Positions 50,778 through 59,624 of a DNA stretch of 64,000 nucleotides are shown in pieces; the first letter of the stretch is position 1; every line of letters starts with the position of its first letter. A program made the translations under genes and the position numbers. The DNA is from Streptomyces iconiensis. GTDB lineage: Bacteria; Actinomycetota; Actinomycetes; Streptomycetales; Streptomycetaceae. The stretch is from positions 62,001 to 126,000 of the forward strand of contig NZ_JANCPR020000007.1 in NCBI RefSeq assembly GCF_028657195.3. Reading direction: 5' to 3'. Below the pieces are notes generated by a model. It saw only the letters and a program-made list of their open reading frames with translations. It did no database searches and was not told the DNA's origin.

Positions 50778-51242
50778 GACCGCATGTTAGGTGCTCCCCT
50801 CCGCTCCCTCTTCCTCGATGCCTCCTCAGCGTCGCCGTACCTGCCCCGTCATGCCTGCCTCGCCATGCCCGCCGCGCCATGCCCGCCCCGGCCATTCACG
50901 TCCTGCCGTCGTACCCGCCCCCGCCATACATGTCCTGCCACGCTCGCCCCGCTCGACCGGCGTGGTGCACGCACGGGCTCCCGCCGGCGAGGTGCACGCG
51001 GGCTCCCACCCGGCGCGACATATGGCGACCTGGCCGGCGGGAAGGCGCGACAGCTGTCGCGGGGCCACGCTGTTCGACCTGCGTAATGTGCGTGACGCAG
51101 GGACCACGGGCCGCGAGCCGGGAGCCGGGAGGCAGGGGCCGCGGATCGGCGCTCCGGCGCCCGGGGCCCCTTGGGCGGGCACTTGACGGTCCGGGGCCCG
51201 GCGGTTCTGCTGTTCAGTCCGACATCCCGAAGGAGTGGCGTG
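50778..51242. other. Divergent control region of PucR and oxidoreductase genes
   Basis: About 465 nt without a gene, C-rich on the plus strand from 50830 to 50990. A perfect 16-bp palindrome is at 51046-51061. Confidence 0.5.
51046..51061. promoter_or_regulatory. 16-bp perfect palindrome, candidate operator
   Basis: CGCGACAGCTGTCGCG lies about 180 nt upstream of the oxidoreductase start, in the divergent region shared with the PucR gene. It could bind the regulator or another factor. Confidence 0.5.
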
Positions 51243-52547
51243 GTGTCCGTGACCGCCGAGGTCGTCATTGTCGGAGCCGGAGTTGTCGGCTCCTCGACAG
51301 CACTTGAACTGGCACGGAGCGGGCTGCGCGTCACCGTCGTCGACAGGCTCGGTGGTGCGGGCAACGGCTCCACCAGCGCCTCCAGTGCGGTGGTGCGTTT
51401 CACCTACCCGACCGCCGAAGGGGTGGCAGCGGCGTGGGAGTCCCGGCACTGCTGGGAGGGATGGCGCGACCATCTCGGAGCGCCCGCCGGCGAACCACTG
51501 GCCGCTTTCACCCGGTGCGGGGTCGTCATGCTCGATGTGGACCTCGCCCCGCGCAGCCTGTTCACCCGCCTCTTCGACACGGTCGGTGTCCCCTACGAGG
51601 AGTGGGAGGCCCGGGAGTTGGCGGCGCGGCTGCCGGCGCTGGACACGGGCAGGTACTGGCCGCCGCGCGCCGTGGACGACGAGGAGTTCTTCGCCGACGC
51701 CTCCGGCCGGCTGGGCGCGCTCTGCACGCCGGACGGGGGGTTCGTCGACGATCCGCAGCTTGCCGCGGCCAATCTCGCGGCTGCCGCCCAACGGCACGGG
51801 GCCTCCTTCCGCTGGAACACCCGCGTGACGGCGGTGTCGCAGGCCGGAGGCAGGGTGAGCGGTGTCAGGCTCGACGACGGCACCGCGCTGTCGGCGCCGG
51901 TCGTCGTCAACGCGGCCGGTCCCTGGTCAGGGCGGCTGAACCGACTGGCGGGCGTGGGCGGCGACTTCACCATCGGCCTGCGCCCCCTGCGCCAGGAGGT
52001 CCACCATGTGGCGGCGCCACCCGGCTACGGCGTCGGCGGTGGTGCGGGTCCCGTGGTCGCGGACATGGATCTCGGCACGTACATACGTCCGGAAGGGCGG
52101 GAGTTCCTGCTCGTCGGTGGCACCGAGCCGGAGTGCGATCCGCTGGAGTGGCTGGACGATCCGGACGCCGGCAGCCCGGCACCCACCGCTTCGCGGTTCC
52201 GTACGCAGGTGACGCGCGCTGCCCGCCGGTTGCCCGGGCTGCGGGTGCCCGGTCGGCCGCGCGGAGTGGCGGGCGTGTACGACGTGGCCGACGACTGGAC
52301 CCCCGTATACGACCGGACGGACCTCGACGGCTTCTATGTGGCCATCGGCACCAGCGGCAACCAGTTCAAGAACGCCCCCCTGGTCGGCCGCCTCATGTCC
52401 ACCCTGATCCACGGCGTCGAGGGCGGGCACGACCACGACGAGCGTCCGCTCGTGCACGTCTGTGAGCACACGGGGCAGAGCATCGGTCTCGCCGCTTTCT
52501 CCCGCCGCCGGCGCCCGTCCACATCGACGGGAACGGTCCTCGGCTGA
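51243..52547 (+). CDS. FAD-dependent oxidoreductase (DAO superfamily)
   Basis: The protein has 434 residues. The N-terminal FAD motif is AEVVIVGAGVVGSSTALELA, with the second strand VTVVDRLGGAGNGSTSASSA. The middle has VVVNAAGPWSGRLNRLAGVG, and the C-terminus has GFYVAIGTSGNQFKNAPLVG, the closing motif of glycine/sarcosine-oxidase-like proteins. I chose GTG 51243, 8 nt after GAAGGAG. The enzyme would oxidise an amino acid or N-methyl amino acid. It is followed 95 nt later by an S9 peptidase in the same direction, which suggests breakdown of peptides into an oxidisable amino acid under the divergent PucR regulator. Confidence 0.85.
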   Translation: MSVTAEVVIVGAGVVGSSTALELARSGLRVTVVDRLGGAGNGSTSASSAVVRFTYPTAEGVAAAWESRHCWEGWRDHLGAPAGEPLAAFTRCGVVMLDVDLAPRSLFTRLFDTVGVPYEEWEARELAARLPALDTGRYWPPRAVDDEEFFADASGRLGALCTPDGGFVDDPQLAAANLAAAAQRHGASFRWNTRVTAVSQAGGRVSGVRLDDGTALSAPVVVNAAGPWSGRLNRLAGVGGDFTIGLRPLRQEVHHVAAPPGYGVGGGAGPVVADMDLGTYIRPEGREFLLVGGTEPECDPLEWLDDPDAGSPAPTASRFRTQVTRAARRLPGLRVPGRPRGVAGVYDVADDWTPVYDRTDLDGFYVAIGTSGNQFKNAPLVGRLMSTLIHGVEGGHDHDERPLVHVCEHTGQSIGLAAFSRRRRPSTSTGTVLG

Positions 52548-52642
52548 CCGGGGGAGCGGCACGCAGCCGGTACGCACCGGTACACCGTGGCCCGCCGTAC
52601 CACCGGGGCCCCGCGGTACCGCAGTTCACGAAGGAGACAGCG

Positions 52643-54634
52643 ATGGACAAGGACCTCCGCGAGAGCGCCACGTACGCGGCAGTCGACGACCACTTGCGCA
52701 AGCTGCACGAGCCGGGCTTCGGTACCCCGCACGCGCTGCGCGAGCCTCACCTCACCGCCGACGGCCGGCACGTCACCGTGACCGGCGTCGTGTTCGACCG
52801 GCTCGACGGCCTTCCCCGAACCGCCGTTTACACCTGCGGCGACGGCCGCCTCGTCCCCCTGTCCTCGGGGACGGCTTCGGCCAGGGGAGCCGTCTTCTCC
52901 CCGGACGGCAGCACGCTCGCCTTCCTGTCCGACCGCGGTACGCCCCGGAACTTCCAGCTGCACCTTCTGCGTTCGGACCGGCTGGGTGAGGCCGCCGCCG
53001 CGCCCACCGTGCCCGGCAGCGTCGAGTACGCGCACTGGTCTCCCGACGGGCGGCAGGTCCTGCTCGGCGTCGCCGCCCTCGGCGCCGACCTGTCCGGCAG
53101 CCAGGGCTCGGCGACCGTGCCGGCCACGTCCGCGGCGGCCCCGGGCGGTACCGCGGAGTGGCAGCCGCTCGTGGAGACCGGTGACGAGGACGGCCGGCGC
53201 AGCCTGTGGCTCTACTCCCTCGACACCGGCGAGGTCCACCAGGTGTCGCCCGAGGGGGTCAACTGCTGGGAGGCGGGCTGGTGCGGCGCCGGTCATGTCC
53301 TCGCCGTGGCGTCCGAGGGCGCGGACGAGGACTCCTGGTATCAGGCGGCGCTCACCCTCATCGGCACCGCCGACGGAAGCTGTCGCGAGCTGTTCAGCAG
53401 CGAGGTGCAGCTCGGGCTTCCGGCGGGCTCGCCGGACGGCCGGACCGCAGCGGTGGTGCAGGCCGTCTGCAGCGACCGGTGGCTCGTCGCGGGCGACCTC
53501 TTCCTCATCGATACGACCACCGGGCTGCGTACGGCCGTTGACACGGCGGGAACGGATGTCACCGGCCTGCAGTGGATGGACGAAACCCGGCTCGGCTATG
53601 TCGGCCAGCGCCATCTGGACTCGGTCGCCGGAGTCGTCGACACCACGACCGGACGGGTCAGGGAGGTCTTCGCCACCGAAGTCGCCTGCGGCGGCTCCTC
53701 GTTCTTCCCCGCCGGGTGCTTCACCGCTGACGGCCGGGTGCTCACGGTTCAGGAGTCCTATGAGCTGCCCCAGCAACTGGTCCTGACCGACGGCCACACC
53801 GACGAGGTGCTCGCATCGGTGGCCGGCCCCGGAACCGATCATCTGCGCTCCGTCGGCGGCGCGGCCCGTGGGATCTCGTGGAAAGCACCGGACGGGCTGG
53901 AGATCGAGGGCATCCTGTGCGTCCCGGAGGGCGAAGGTCCGTTCCCGCTCGTCGTCAACATCCACGGCGGCCCGGTCGGGGCCTTCCGCAACACCTGGTC
54001 CATGAACCAGCCCTGGGTTCCTCTCCTGGTCTCGCGCGGCTACGCCGTGCTCAACCCGAACCCGCGCGGAAGTGCGGGCCGGGGGCAGGAGTTCGCCGGA
54101 CGGGTCGTCGGTGACATGGGCGGGGACGACAGCCGTGACCTCCTCGCGGGCATCGACCACCTGGTGGGCGAAGGGCTCGTCGACCCCGCCAGGGTGGGCC
54201 TCATCGGGGGCAGTTACGGCGGCTTCATGTCCTCGTGGCTGGTCACCCAGGACACCCGCTTCGCGGCTGCGGTTCCGGTCTCACCCGTCACCGACTGGTA
54301 CAGCCAGTCGCTGACCAGCAACATCGGCGAGTGGGGCAACTCCTTCCTCAAGGCCGACCCCGCGCAGCCGGGTTCAGCCGTCCACTCCCGCAGCCCCGTC
54401 TTCCACACTCACAGGGCCCGTACGCCGTGCCTCGTCGTCGCCGGAGCGAAGGACCGCTGCACACCCCCGGGGCAGGCCCGCGAGTTCCACCAGGCGCTGA
54501 GGGCCAACGGCGTCGAGACGGCCCTGGTGATCTACCCCCAGGAAGGACACGGCGTACGCAGCTATCCGGCGGTGACCGACTTCCTCACCCGCGCCCTCGA
54601 CTGGTTCGAACGGCACATGCCCGCACGCGCCTGA
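52643..54634 (+). CDS. S9-family peptidase (prolyl oligopeptidase / acyl-aminoacyl peptidase type)
   Basis: The protein has 663 residues. The N-terminal part is a WD-like beta-propeller (repeated PDGR/PDGS turns such as RGAVFSPDGSTLAFLSDRG and AHWSPDGRQVLLG). The C-terminal about 260 residues form the alpha/beta hydrolase: VNIHGGPVGAFRNTW, VLNPNPRGSAGRGQEF, the nucleophile elbow VGLIGGSYGGFMSSW (Ser about 524), LVVAGAKDRCTPPGQ (Asp) and YPQEGHGVRSY (His about 636). There is no signal peptide, so it cleaves short peptides in the cytoplasm. GAAGGAGACAGCG precedes ATG 52643. It is probably co-transcribed with the FAD oxidoreductase. Confidence 0.92.
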   Translation: MDKDLRESATYAAVDDHLRKLHEPGFGTPHALREPHLTADGRHVTVTGVVFDRLDGLPRTAVYTCGDGRLVPLSSGTASARGAVFSPDGSTLAFLSDRGTPRNFQLHLLRSDRLGEAAAAPTVPGSVEYAHWSPDGRQVLLGVAALGADLSGSQGSATVPATSAAAPGGTAEWQPLVETGDEDGRRSLWLYSLDTGEVHQVSPEGVNCWEAGWCGAGHVLAVASEGADEDSWYQAALTLIGTADGSCRELFSSEVQLGLPAGSPDGRTAAVVQAVCSDRWLVAGDLFLIDTTTGLRTAVDTAGTDVTGLQWMDETRLGYVGQRHLDSVAGVVDTTTGRVREVFATEVACGGSSFFPAGCFTADGRVLTVQESYELPQQLVLTDGHTDEVLASVAGPGTDHLRSVGGAARGISWKAPDGLEIEGILCVPEGEGPFPLVVNIHGGPVGAFRNTWSMNQPWVPLLVSRGYAVLNPNPRGSAGRGQEFAGRVVGDMGGDDSRDLLAGIDHLVGEGLVDPARVGLIGGSYGGFMSSWLVTQDTRFAAAVPVSPVTDWYSQSLTSNIGEWGNSFLKADPAQPGSAVHSRSPVFHTHRARTPCLVVAGAKDRCTPPGQAREFHQALRANGVETALVIYPQEGHGVRSYPAVTDFLTRALDWFERHMPARA

Positions 54635-54720
54635 GCGTGTTCTTCACGAACGCCCGCCGGCGCACGTCGACGTCCTCGCCGTTCAGGCCGGAGGGGGCCG
54701 GCCAGGACCGCACACGCCTG

Positions 54721-54758
54721 GAGGGGCGGGCGGACCGTGTTCGGTCCGCCCGCCCCTC
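54721..54758. terminator. 16-bp perfect hairpin terminator
   Basis: GAGGGGCGGGCGGACC and GGTCCGCCCGCCCCTC pair perfectly around a 6-nt loop between the convergent S9 peptidase and chitinase genes. Confidence 0.8.
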
Positions 54759-54772
54759 GCGGCCGTTCATCC

Positions 54773-54818
54773 GCTACGGAAGGCTGTGAACCTTCGCTAC
54801 GGAAGGCTGTGCACCTTC
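54773..54818. repeat. 23-bp tandem duplication at chitinase 3' end
   Basis: A 23-bp unit beginning GCTACGGAAGGCTGTG and ending CCTTC occurs at 54773-54795 and 54796-54818 with one mismatch. The second copy contains the chitinase stop codon and last residues; the first is an untranslated echo. Confidence 0.85.
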
Positions 54819-56563
54819 GGGCCGACAGCGTTCGACCACGCGTGGCCCGCCGTCGCGTCCCAGTTCGTCGACCACGTCATGGCGCCGCGCAGCGACGGGT
54901 ACGTCTTCGGCGGCTTGAAGGAGCCGCAGCCGGTGCCGCGGGTCAGGCAGTCGAGGGCGTTGTTCACGACCGACGGGGCCACGTAACCGCTGCCCGCGCC
55001 ACGCGTCGACGCCGGGACGCCGATCCCGACCTGCGACGGGTCGAGGCCGCCCTCCAGCTGGATGCAGGCGAGCGCGGTCAGGAAGTCCACGCCGCCCTGG
55101 CTGTAGACCTTGCCGTCACAGCCGAGCATCGAACCGCTGTTGTAGTACTGCATGTTGACGACCGTGAGGATGTCCTTCACGTTCAGCGCCGTCTGGAAGT
55201 ACCCACCGGACGTGGACTGCATGTCGATGGTCTGGGGTGCCATCGTGAGCACCATCTTCGGGCCCGCCTTCGCCGAGAGCTGGCGCAGCGCCTTCGACAT
55301 GTAGGTGGGGTTGAGGCCGTTCTCCAGGTCGATGTCGACGCCGTTGAACCCGTACTCCTGCATCAGCGCGTAGGCGCTGTTGGCGAACGCCGTCGCGGAG
55401 GCGTCACTGTTGACGGAGATGGTGCCCTTCTCGCCGCCGACCGAGAGGATCACGGACTTGCCCGCGGCCTTCTTCGCGGCGATGTCCGCCTTGAAGTCGG
55501 CGGTGGAGGCGTAGCCGACGGCCGGGTCCAGGTTGAAGGTGATCTGTCCCGGAGTGGTGGTGGCATCGGCGAACGACACGGCGATGATGTCGTACTGCGA
55601 GGACACGTCCCGCAGCTTCTGCACGGTCGCGCCGTTGTTGAAGTTCTGCCAGTAGCCGGTCACCGCGTGCCGGGGCACGGTGCCGTTGCCGTCACCGTCG
55701 CCCTTGGGGGTCCGTACGGACACCGCCGTGGACTTCGCCGACTCGCCCGCCGCGTTCGAGGCGCTCACCTGGAAGCTGTACGTGGTCTCCGGTGTGAGCC
55801 CTGTGACGGTCGTGGAGGCGCCACTGGCCGAGGCGACCTTCGTGCCGTCGCGGTAGACGGTGTACCCCGTCGCCGTGGACGACGGCGTCCAGGACAGGTC
55901 AACCGATGTGGGCGTCGCCGTGCCCGCAGCGAGGCCGGCCGGGACGGGCGGTATCTCGACCGGGTCGGGGCCGCCGCCCCCGTCGGGTCCGAAGACGCTC
56001 ACGTCGTCCACGTAGTACGCGCTCTGCCCGTACCAGCCGTGTGTGTACACGGTGACCGAGGTGGTGTTCGCGCCGGTGGTGAAGCTGGTGGAGAGCTGTT
56101 GCCAGGACGAGGTGCCCGGCGTCCAGGTCGACACGTCGGTGGTGCCGGTGCCGCGGGCGCCGAGGTAGGCGTAGCTGCCCTGCACCCAACTGCTCAGCTT
56201 GTACGTCGAGTTCGGCTTCACCGCGACGATCTGGGAGCACTCGGCTGTGCCCTGACCTGACGGGGTGGCCTTGAGCGCCTTCGCGCCGCCGCGCACGGGG
56301 GAGGTGACGGCGGAACCGCTGTTCGCTGCGCAGGTCCAGTTGCTCAGGTCCGCCTCGAACCCGGCGTTCTTGGCGACGTTGACGTCCGCCGCTGTGGCGC
56401 CGGCCGTTTTGGTGCCCGCGGCCTTGGTGCCGGCCGCGTCGGTGTCCGCCGACTGCGCGGGCGCGGCGAGCGCGGTGACGGCGAGCGCGGCGGCCACACC
56501 GAGGGCCATCGCGGCGCTGATCCTCCGGCGGACGCCGGGTCTGTCCTGACGATCACGGTCCAC
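54797..56563 (-). CDS. Secreted GH18 chitinase with CBM and FnIII domains
   Basis: The protein has 588 residues. Signal peptide (ISAAMALGVAAALAVTALAA), then a carbohydrate-binding beta-sandwich (NAGFEADLSNWTCAANSGSA, TYKLSSWVQGSYAYLG), a fibronectin type III domain (VPAGLAAGTATPTSVDLSWT), and a GH18 barrel starting VTGYWQNFNNGATVQ. The catalytic motif is FNGVDIDLEN, with the last Glu as proton donor, and conserved MAPQTIDMQ and MTWSTNWD blocks follow. It degrades chitin outside the cell. GTG 56563 has AGGAG 9 nt upstream. A DasR-type site lies about 70 nt upstream of the start, so N-acetylglucosamine should induce it. Confidence 0.93.
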   Translation of the reverse strand: MDRDRQDRPGVRRRISAAMALGVAAALAVTALAAPAQSADTDAAGTKAAGTKTAGATAADVNVAKNAGFEADLSNWTCAANSGSAVTSPVRGGAKALKATPSGQGTAECSQIVAVKPNSTYKLSSWVQGSYAYLGARGTGTTDVSTWTPGTSSWQQLSTSFTTGANTTSVTVYTHGWYGQSAYYVDDVSVFGPDGGGGPDPVEIPPVPAGLAAGTATPTSVDLSWTPSSTATGYTVYRDGTKVASASGASTTVTGLTPETTYSFQVSASNAAGESAKSTAVSVRTPKGDGDGNGTVPRHAVTGYWQNFNNGATVQKLRDVSSQYDIIAVSFADATTTPGQITFNLDPAVGYASTADFKADIAAKKAAGKSVILSVGGEKGTISVNSDASATAFANSAYALMQEYGFNGVDIDLENGLNPTYMSKALRQLSAKAGPKMVLTMAPQTIDMQSTSGGYFQTALNVKDILTVVNMQYYNSGSMLGCDGKVYSQGGVDFLTALACIQLEGGLDPSQVGIGVPASTRGAGSGYVAPSVVNNALDCLTRGTGCGSFKPPKTYPSLRGAMTWSTNWDATAGHAWSNAVGPKVHSLP

Positions 56564-56629
56564 GGGGTGTCTCCTCGGGGAAGGTGAAGCATGTAAGCGA
56601 CGACGGTGGCCACCGCTGTTGCGCGCAAA

Positions 56630-56645
56630 GTTGGTCCAGACCAAT
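56630..56645. promoter_or_regulatory. DasR-type dre site upstream of chitinase
   Basis: On the coding strand the site reads ATTGGTCTGGACCAAC. Against the established dre consensus ACTGGTCTAGACCACT it keeps TGGTCT-GACCA and matches 12 of 16 positions. Its place in the chitinase promoter is as expected. Confidence 0.75.
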
Positions 56646-56708
56646 CGAGTTGTCAAGACTTCTGGAGAGGAGAGCCCGCAGCGGGGCACGCGACAGCCGT
56701 GGCCACCG

Positions 56709-56830
56709 TCATCCCCGGCGCCCCGACCGGGAGGCCGGACAGGAGGTCGGCCGGGAGCGGACCAGGCGGCGCTTCATGCGCGGGACTTCGTATCCGGCGT
56801 CGAAGACGACCAGCCGTTCCGCCGGTTTCA
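56709..56830 (-). pseudogene. Transposase relic (IS701-like DDE segment)
   Basis: On the minus strand ERLVVFDAGYEVPRMKRRLV matches the second-Asp region of IS701-type transposases, which usually read PLVVFDAGYD-PRL. It is only about 40 codons long, and no other part of the transposase is present. Confidence 0.45.
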
Positions 56831-57703
56831 TGCCGGTGAAGCGGCGGTGGTCAGGAACCCGCGGATGTACCCGGCCACGGTGTCCAGGTGGCTCTCCAGC
56901 AGGAAGTGGCCGCCTCCGGGTACCAGGTGGATCTCCGCTTCCGGCAGGTCTTCCGCGAAGGCACGTGCTCCGTCCGGGCCGAAGATCTCGTCGCCCGCGC
57001 CCCAGACCGCGAGGAGCGGAACCTGGCGTTCCCGGAAGTAGGCGTGCACCCGGGGGTAGAGGGGCCGGTTGCCGGCGTAGTCGCGGAACAGGGCGAGCTG
57101 TACGAGGTCGTTGCCCGGCCGGTTGACCTCGCGGTGGTCGGCGGCCCAGGTGTCGGGATCGACCAGTTCGGGCCGGTCCACTCCGTGCAGGTACTGCCAG
57201 CGGATGGCGTCGAGCGAGAGGGCGGCACGGACGGCGGGTTCGGTCCCGGGGCCCGGGTTCTCGGCGTATGCCCATACGGGCTGCCAGAAGTCCGGTACGA
57301 AGCCGTCCTCGTACGCGTTGCCGTTCTGGGTGATCACCGCGGTGATCGCGTCCGGGGCGCGCAGGGCCAGCCGCCAGCCGATGGGTGCGCCGTAGTCCTG
57401 GACGTACACGGCGTAGCGGGTGACGCCGAGCTGGGTCAGCAGGGCTTCGGTGATGTCGGCGAGGGAGTCGAACGTGTAGGTGAACGCGTCGACGGGCGGA
57501 GCGTCGGAGTTGCCGAAGCCGAGGTGGTCGGGGGCTATGACGTGGAAGCGATCGGCCAGCGCCGGAATGAGGTGGCGGAACATGCGCGAGCTGGACGGGT
57601 ATCCGTGCAGCAGCACCAGCGTGGGCGCCTCACGGGGCCCTGCCTCGCGGTAGAAGACGCGGTGTCCCCGCACTGTCGCGTACTGGTGGCGTACCTCAAC
57701 CAT
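56828..57703 (-). CDS. Alpha/beta hydrolase, haloalkane dehalogenase / epoxide hydrolase-like
   Basis: The protein has 291 residues. The oxyanion loop is VLLHGYPSSSRMFRHLIPAL. The nucleophile is an Asp in the elbow YVQDYGAPIGWRLAL rather than Ser, which is the hallmark of dehalogenases and epoxide hydrolases. The acid/base partners lie in AVWGAGDEIFGPDGA and in VPGGGHFLLESHLD (His). ATG 57703 has AGGGGTTAG upstream. It is divergent from a CGNR zinc-finger gene 109 nt away that may regulate it. The physiological substrate is unknown, and annotation as an alpha/beta hydrolase is safest. Confidence 0.88.
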   Translation of the reverse strand: MVEVRHQYATVRGHRVFYREAGPREAPTLVLLHGYPSSSRMFRHLIPALADRFHVIAPDHLGFGNSDAPPVDAFTYTFDSLADITEALLTQLGVTRYAVYVQDYGAPIGWRLALRAPDAITAVITQNGNAYEDGFVPDFWQPVWAYAENPGPGTEPAVRAALSLDAIRWQYLHGVDRPELVDPDTWAADHREVNRPGNDLVQLALFRDYAGNRPLYPRVHAYFRERQVPLLAVWGAGDEIFGPDGARAFAEDLPEAEIHLVPGGGHFLLESHLDTVAGYIRGFLTTAASPA

Positions 57704-57812
57704 GACTAACCCCTTCAGTGGAGTGTGGTGGTTAATCTCCGGGCGTTCAGTAGACCGCCCTTGAGGTAACCTGTCAAACCGCTTGATGAAGTTAGTTGGG
57801 AAGGTGAGGTCA

Positions 57813-58337
57813 GTGCCGGACGACCAGGCCGTGCTGGGCGCCCAGGCCCTGATGCAGGCGCTGAACAGCGCCCCCGTTGTGGACGGCCGACGCCAGGACC
57901 TGTGGCGTGACGACCACGAGGTGGACAGGTGGGCGCGGGAGCACGGGGGCCTCGGGGGCGACGAGGAGCGCCGGTGGCTGCGCACCGCCCGGGACGCGCT
58001 CCAGGCGGTGGAGTCGGGCACCCCGGCTGAACCCCGGCTGCGGCAAGTCCTCGCAGGCGTGCGCAAGGTCCCGCGGCCCAGTGCGGCGGGCATCGAGTGG
58101 CAGGTGGAGGCGCCGCCCGAACGCAGGCTCGCCGTGGAACTCGTACTCGCGTGGGCGGACGTCAAGGAGCGTATGCCCGGCCGTCTGCGGCCGTGCGAGA
58201 ACCCCGAATGCTGCCTCTTCCTCCTGGACCGCAGCCGCGCCAACACCGCACGGTGGTGCTCGATGAAGACCTGCGGGAACCGGCTCAAGGCCCGCCGCCA
58301 CCAGGCCAGGACACGCGACACCCCGCGCCCCGGATAG
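57813..58337 (+). CDS. CGNR zinc-finger protein (ABATE-type), possible regulator
   Basis: The protein has 174 residues from GTG 57813 (AAGG 8 nt upstream); ATG 57786 is an alternative. The N-terminal part is helical (ABATE-like stress region). The C-terminus is the CGNR zinc finger, CENPECCLFLLDRSRANTAR followed by WCSMKTCGNRLKARRHQAR. Four of its Cys should bind zinc, and a basic tail follows. Family members are probable transcription factors. Divergent placement next to the alpha/beta hydrolase suggests it controls that gene, as CGNR proteins often do in actinobacteria. Confidence 0.8.
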   Translation: MPDDQAVLGAQALMQALNSAPVVDGRRQDLWRDDHEVDRWAREHGGLGGDEERRWLRTARDALQAVESGTPAEPRLRQVLAGVRKVPRPSAAGIEWQVEAPPERRLAVELVLAWADVKERMPGRLRPCENPECCLFLLDRSRANTARWCSMKTCGNRLKARRHQARTRDTPRPG

Positions 58338-58347
58338 AGCGCTCACC

Positions 58348-58395
58348 CGCCGGTGTTCGTACCGACCGGTGTTCGTACCCGCCGACGTTCGTACC
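58348..58395. repeat. Three tandem 16-bp units
   Basis: Units of the type CGCCGGTGTTCGTACC start at 58348, 58364 and 58380, with a decayed fourth. They lie in the short gap between convergent genes. Confidence 0.7.
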
Positions 58396-58472
58396 CGCCG
58401 GTGCGCACGGGCGTGCGTGCGCCCTCGACCCCGGTGGCCGGAGCGGCTGGAGCGGCCGGGCCGGCGGCGTGC

Positions 58473-59600
58473 TTACCGTGCGATCCACTCGCTGGAGGTG
58501 GTCACCTCGTCAAGAACGTCCGGCAGCGGCGCGACGCCGATCCCTGGACCGGCGGGGACCTCCAGGTGGCCGTCGGAGAGGACGAACGGTTCCGTGAGGT
58601 CCGTGGCGAAGTAGCGGTGGGAGCCCGAGGTGTCGCCGGGGAGGGTGAAGCCGGGCAGCGCCGCGAGGGCGAGGTTGGCGGCGCGGCCGATGCCGGTCTC
58701 CAGCATGCCGCCGCACCAGACGGGGACGCCGTGGGCGCGTGCCAGGTCGTGGATGCGGCGGGCTTCGAGATAGCCGCCGACCCGGGCCGGCTTGATGTTG
58801 ATGACCGAGCAGGCGCCGAGGGAGATGGCCGCCGCGGCGTCGGTGGCGGACTCGATGGACTCGTCCAGGCAGATCGGGGTGCGCAGCAGCTTGGCCAGTT
58901 GCGCGTGCTGGACCATGTCGTCGTTGGCCAGCGGCTGTTCGATCAGCAGAAGGCCGAAGTCGTCCAGCCTGGCGAGCTGTTGGGCGTCCACCAGCGTGTA
59001 GGCGGCGTTGGCGTCGACCTGTAGGAGCAGATCGTCGTCGAAGCGTTCGCGCACGGCGCGTACGGGCTCGACGTCCCAGCCGGGTTCGATCTTCAGCTTG
59101 ATCCGGACGTAGCCCTCGGCGACGTACCGCTCCACGGCGTCGAGGAGCGCGGGCACCGAGTCCATGATCCCTACCGAGACGCCGCAGGGCACCCGGTCCC
59201 TGGCGGCACCGAGGTAGGAGCCGAAGGACTCGCCCGCAGCGCGGAGTTGGGCGTCCAGCACCGCTGTCTCCAGCGCGGACTTCGCCATGCGGTGGCCGGT
59301 GAAGGGGCGCAGGATCCGCCCCACCGCCTGTGCGTCCACGCCGTCCTTCGGCAGCGCGTGAATGAGGAATCTGCGCAGTACGTCCTGGGCGCCGTCGACG
59401 TACTCGGAGCAGTAGCGCGGCTCGGACGGGGCCCCGCACTCGGCCCACCCCTCGTGGTCGGGGGTCACTACGCGTACCAGGAGCACGTCGCGGCCGGTCT
59501 CCACGCCGAAGGAGGTACGGAACGGGGCAACGAGCGGCATCGTGATCCGGCGCAGCTCGACGCCGGTGATCTGCGTCGTGCCGGAGGTCTGTGTCTTCAT
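58473..59600 (-). CDS. N-acyl/N-succinyl amino acid racemase (OSBS-like enolase superfamily)
   Basis: The protein has 375 residues. Enolase-superfamily hallmarks are in order: the acid-base Lys pair in YVRIKLKIEPGWD (KxK), metal ligands in LLQVDANAAYTL, LLLIEQPLANDD and TPICLDESIESATDA, the second catalytic Lys in VINIKPARVGGYLEA, and the C-terminal WCGGMLETGIGRAANLAL. These mark the o-succinylbenzoate synthase/N-succinylamino acid racemase branch. Because the operon also encodes a GNAT and an M20 deacylase and no menaquinone genes, I favour racemase. It is last in the operon, 24 nt after the GNAT stop. Confidence 0.88.
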   Translation of the reverse strand: MKTQTSGTTQITGVELRRITMPLVAPFRTSFGVETGRDVLLVRVVTPDHEGWAECGAPSEPRYCSEYVDGAQDVLRRFLIHALPKDGVDAQAVGRILRPFTGHRMAKSALETAVLDAQLRAAGESFGSYLGAARDRVPCGVSVGIMDSVPALLDAVERYVAEGYVRIKLKIEPGWDVEPVRAVRERFDDDLLLQVDANAAYTLVDAQQLARLDDFGLLLIEQPLANDDMVQHAQLAKLLRTPICLDESIESATDAAAAISLGACSVINIKPARVGGYLEARRIHDLARAHGVPVWCGGMLETGIGRAANLALAALPGFTLPGDTSGSHRYFATDLTEPFVLSDGHLEVPAGPGIGVAPLPDVLDEVTTSSEWIAR

Positions 59601-59624
59601 GACTGGTGGCTCCTCTGCGTGCGG

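Noticed and set aside
54737..56260. A long open frame antisense to the chitinase
   Set aside because: Low-complexity Val/Arg/Gly-rich translation; the chitinase on the other strand is certain.
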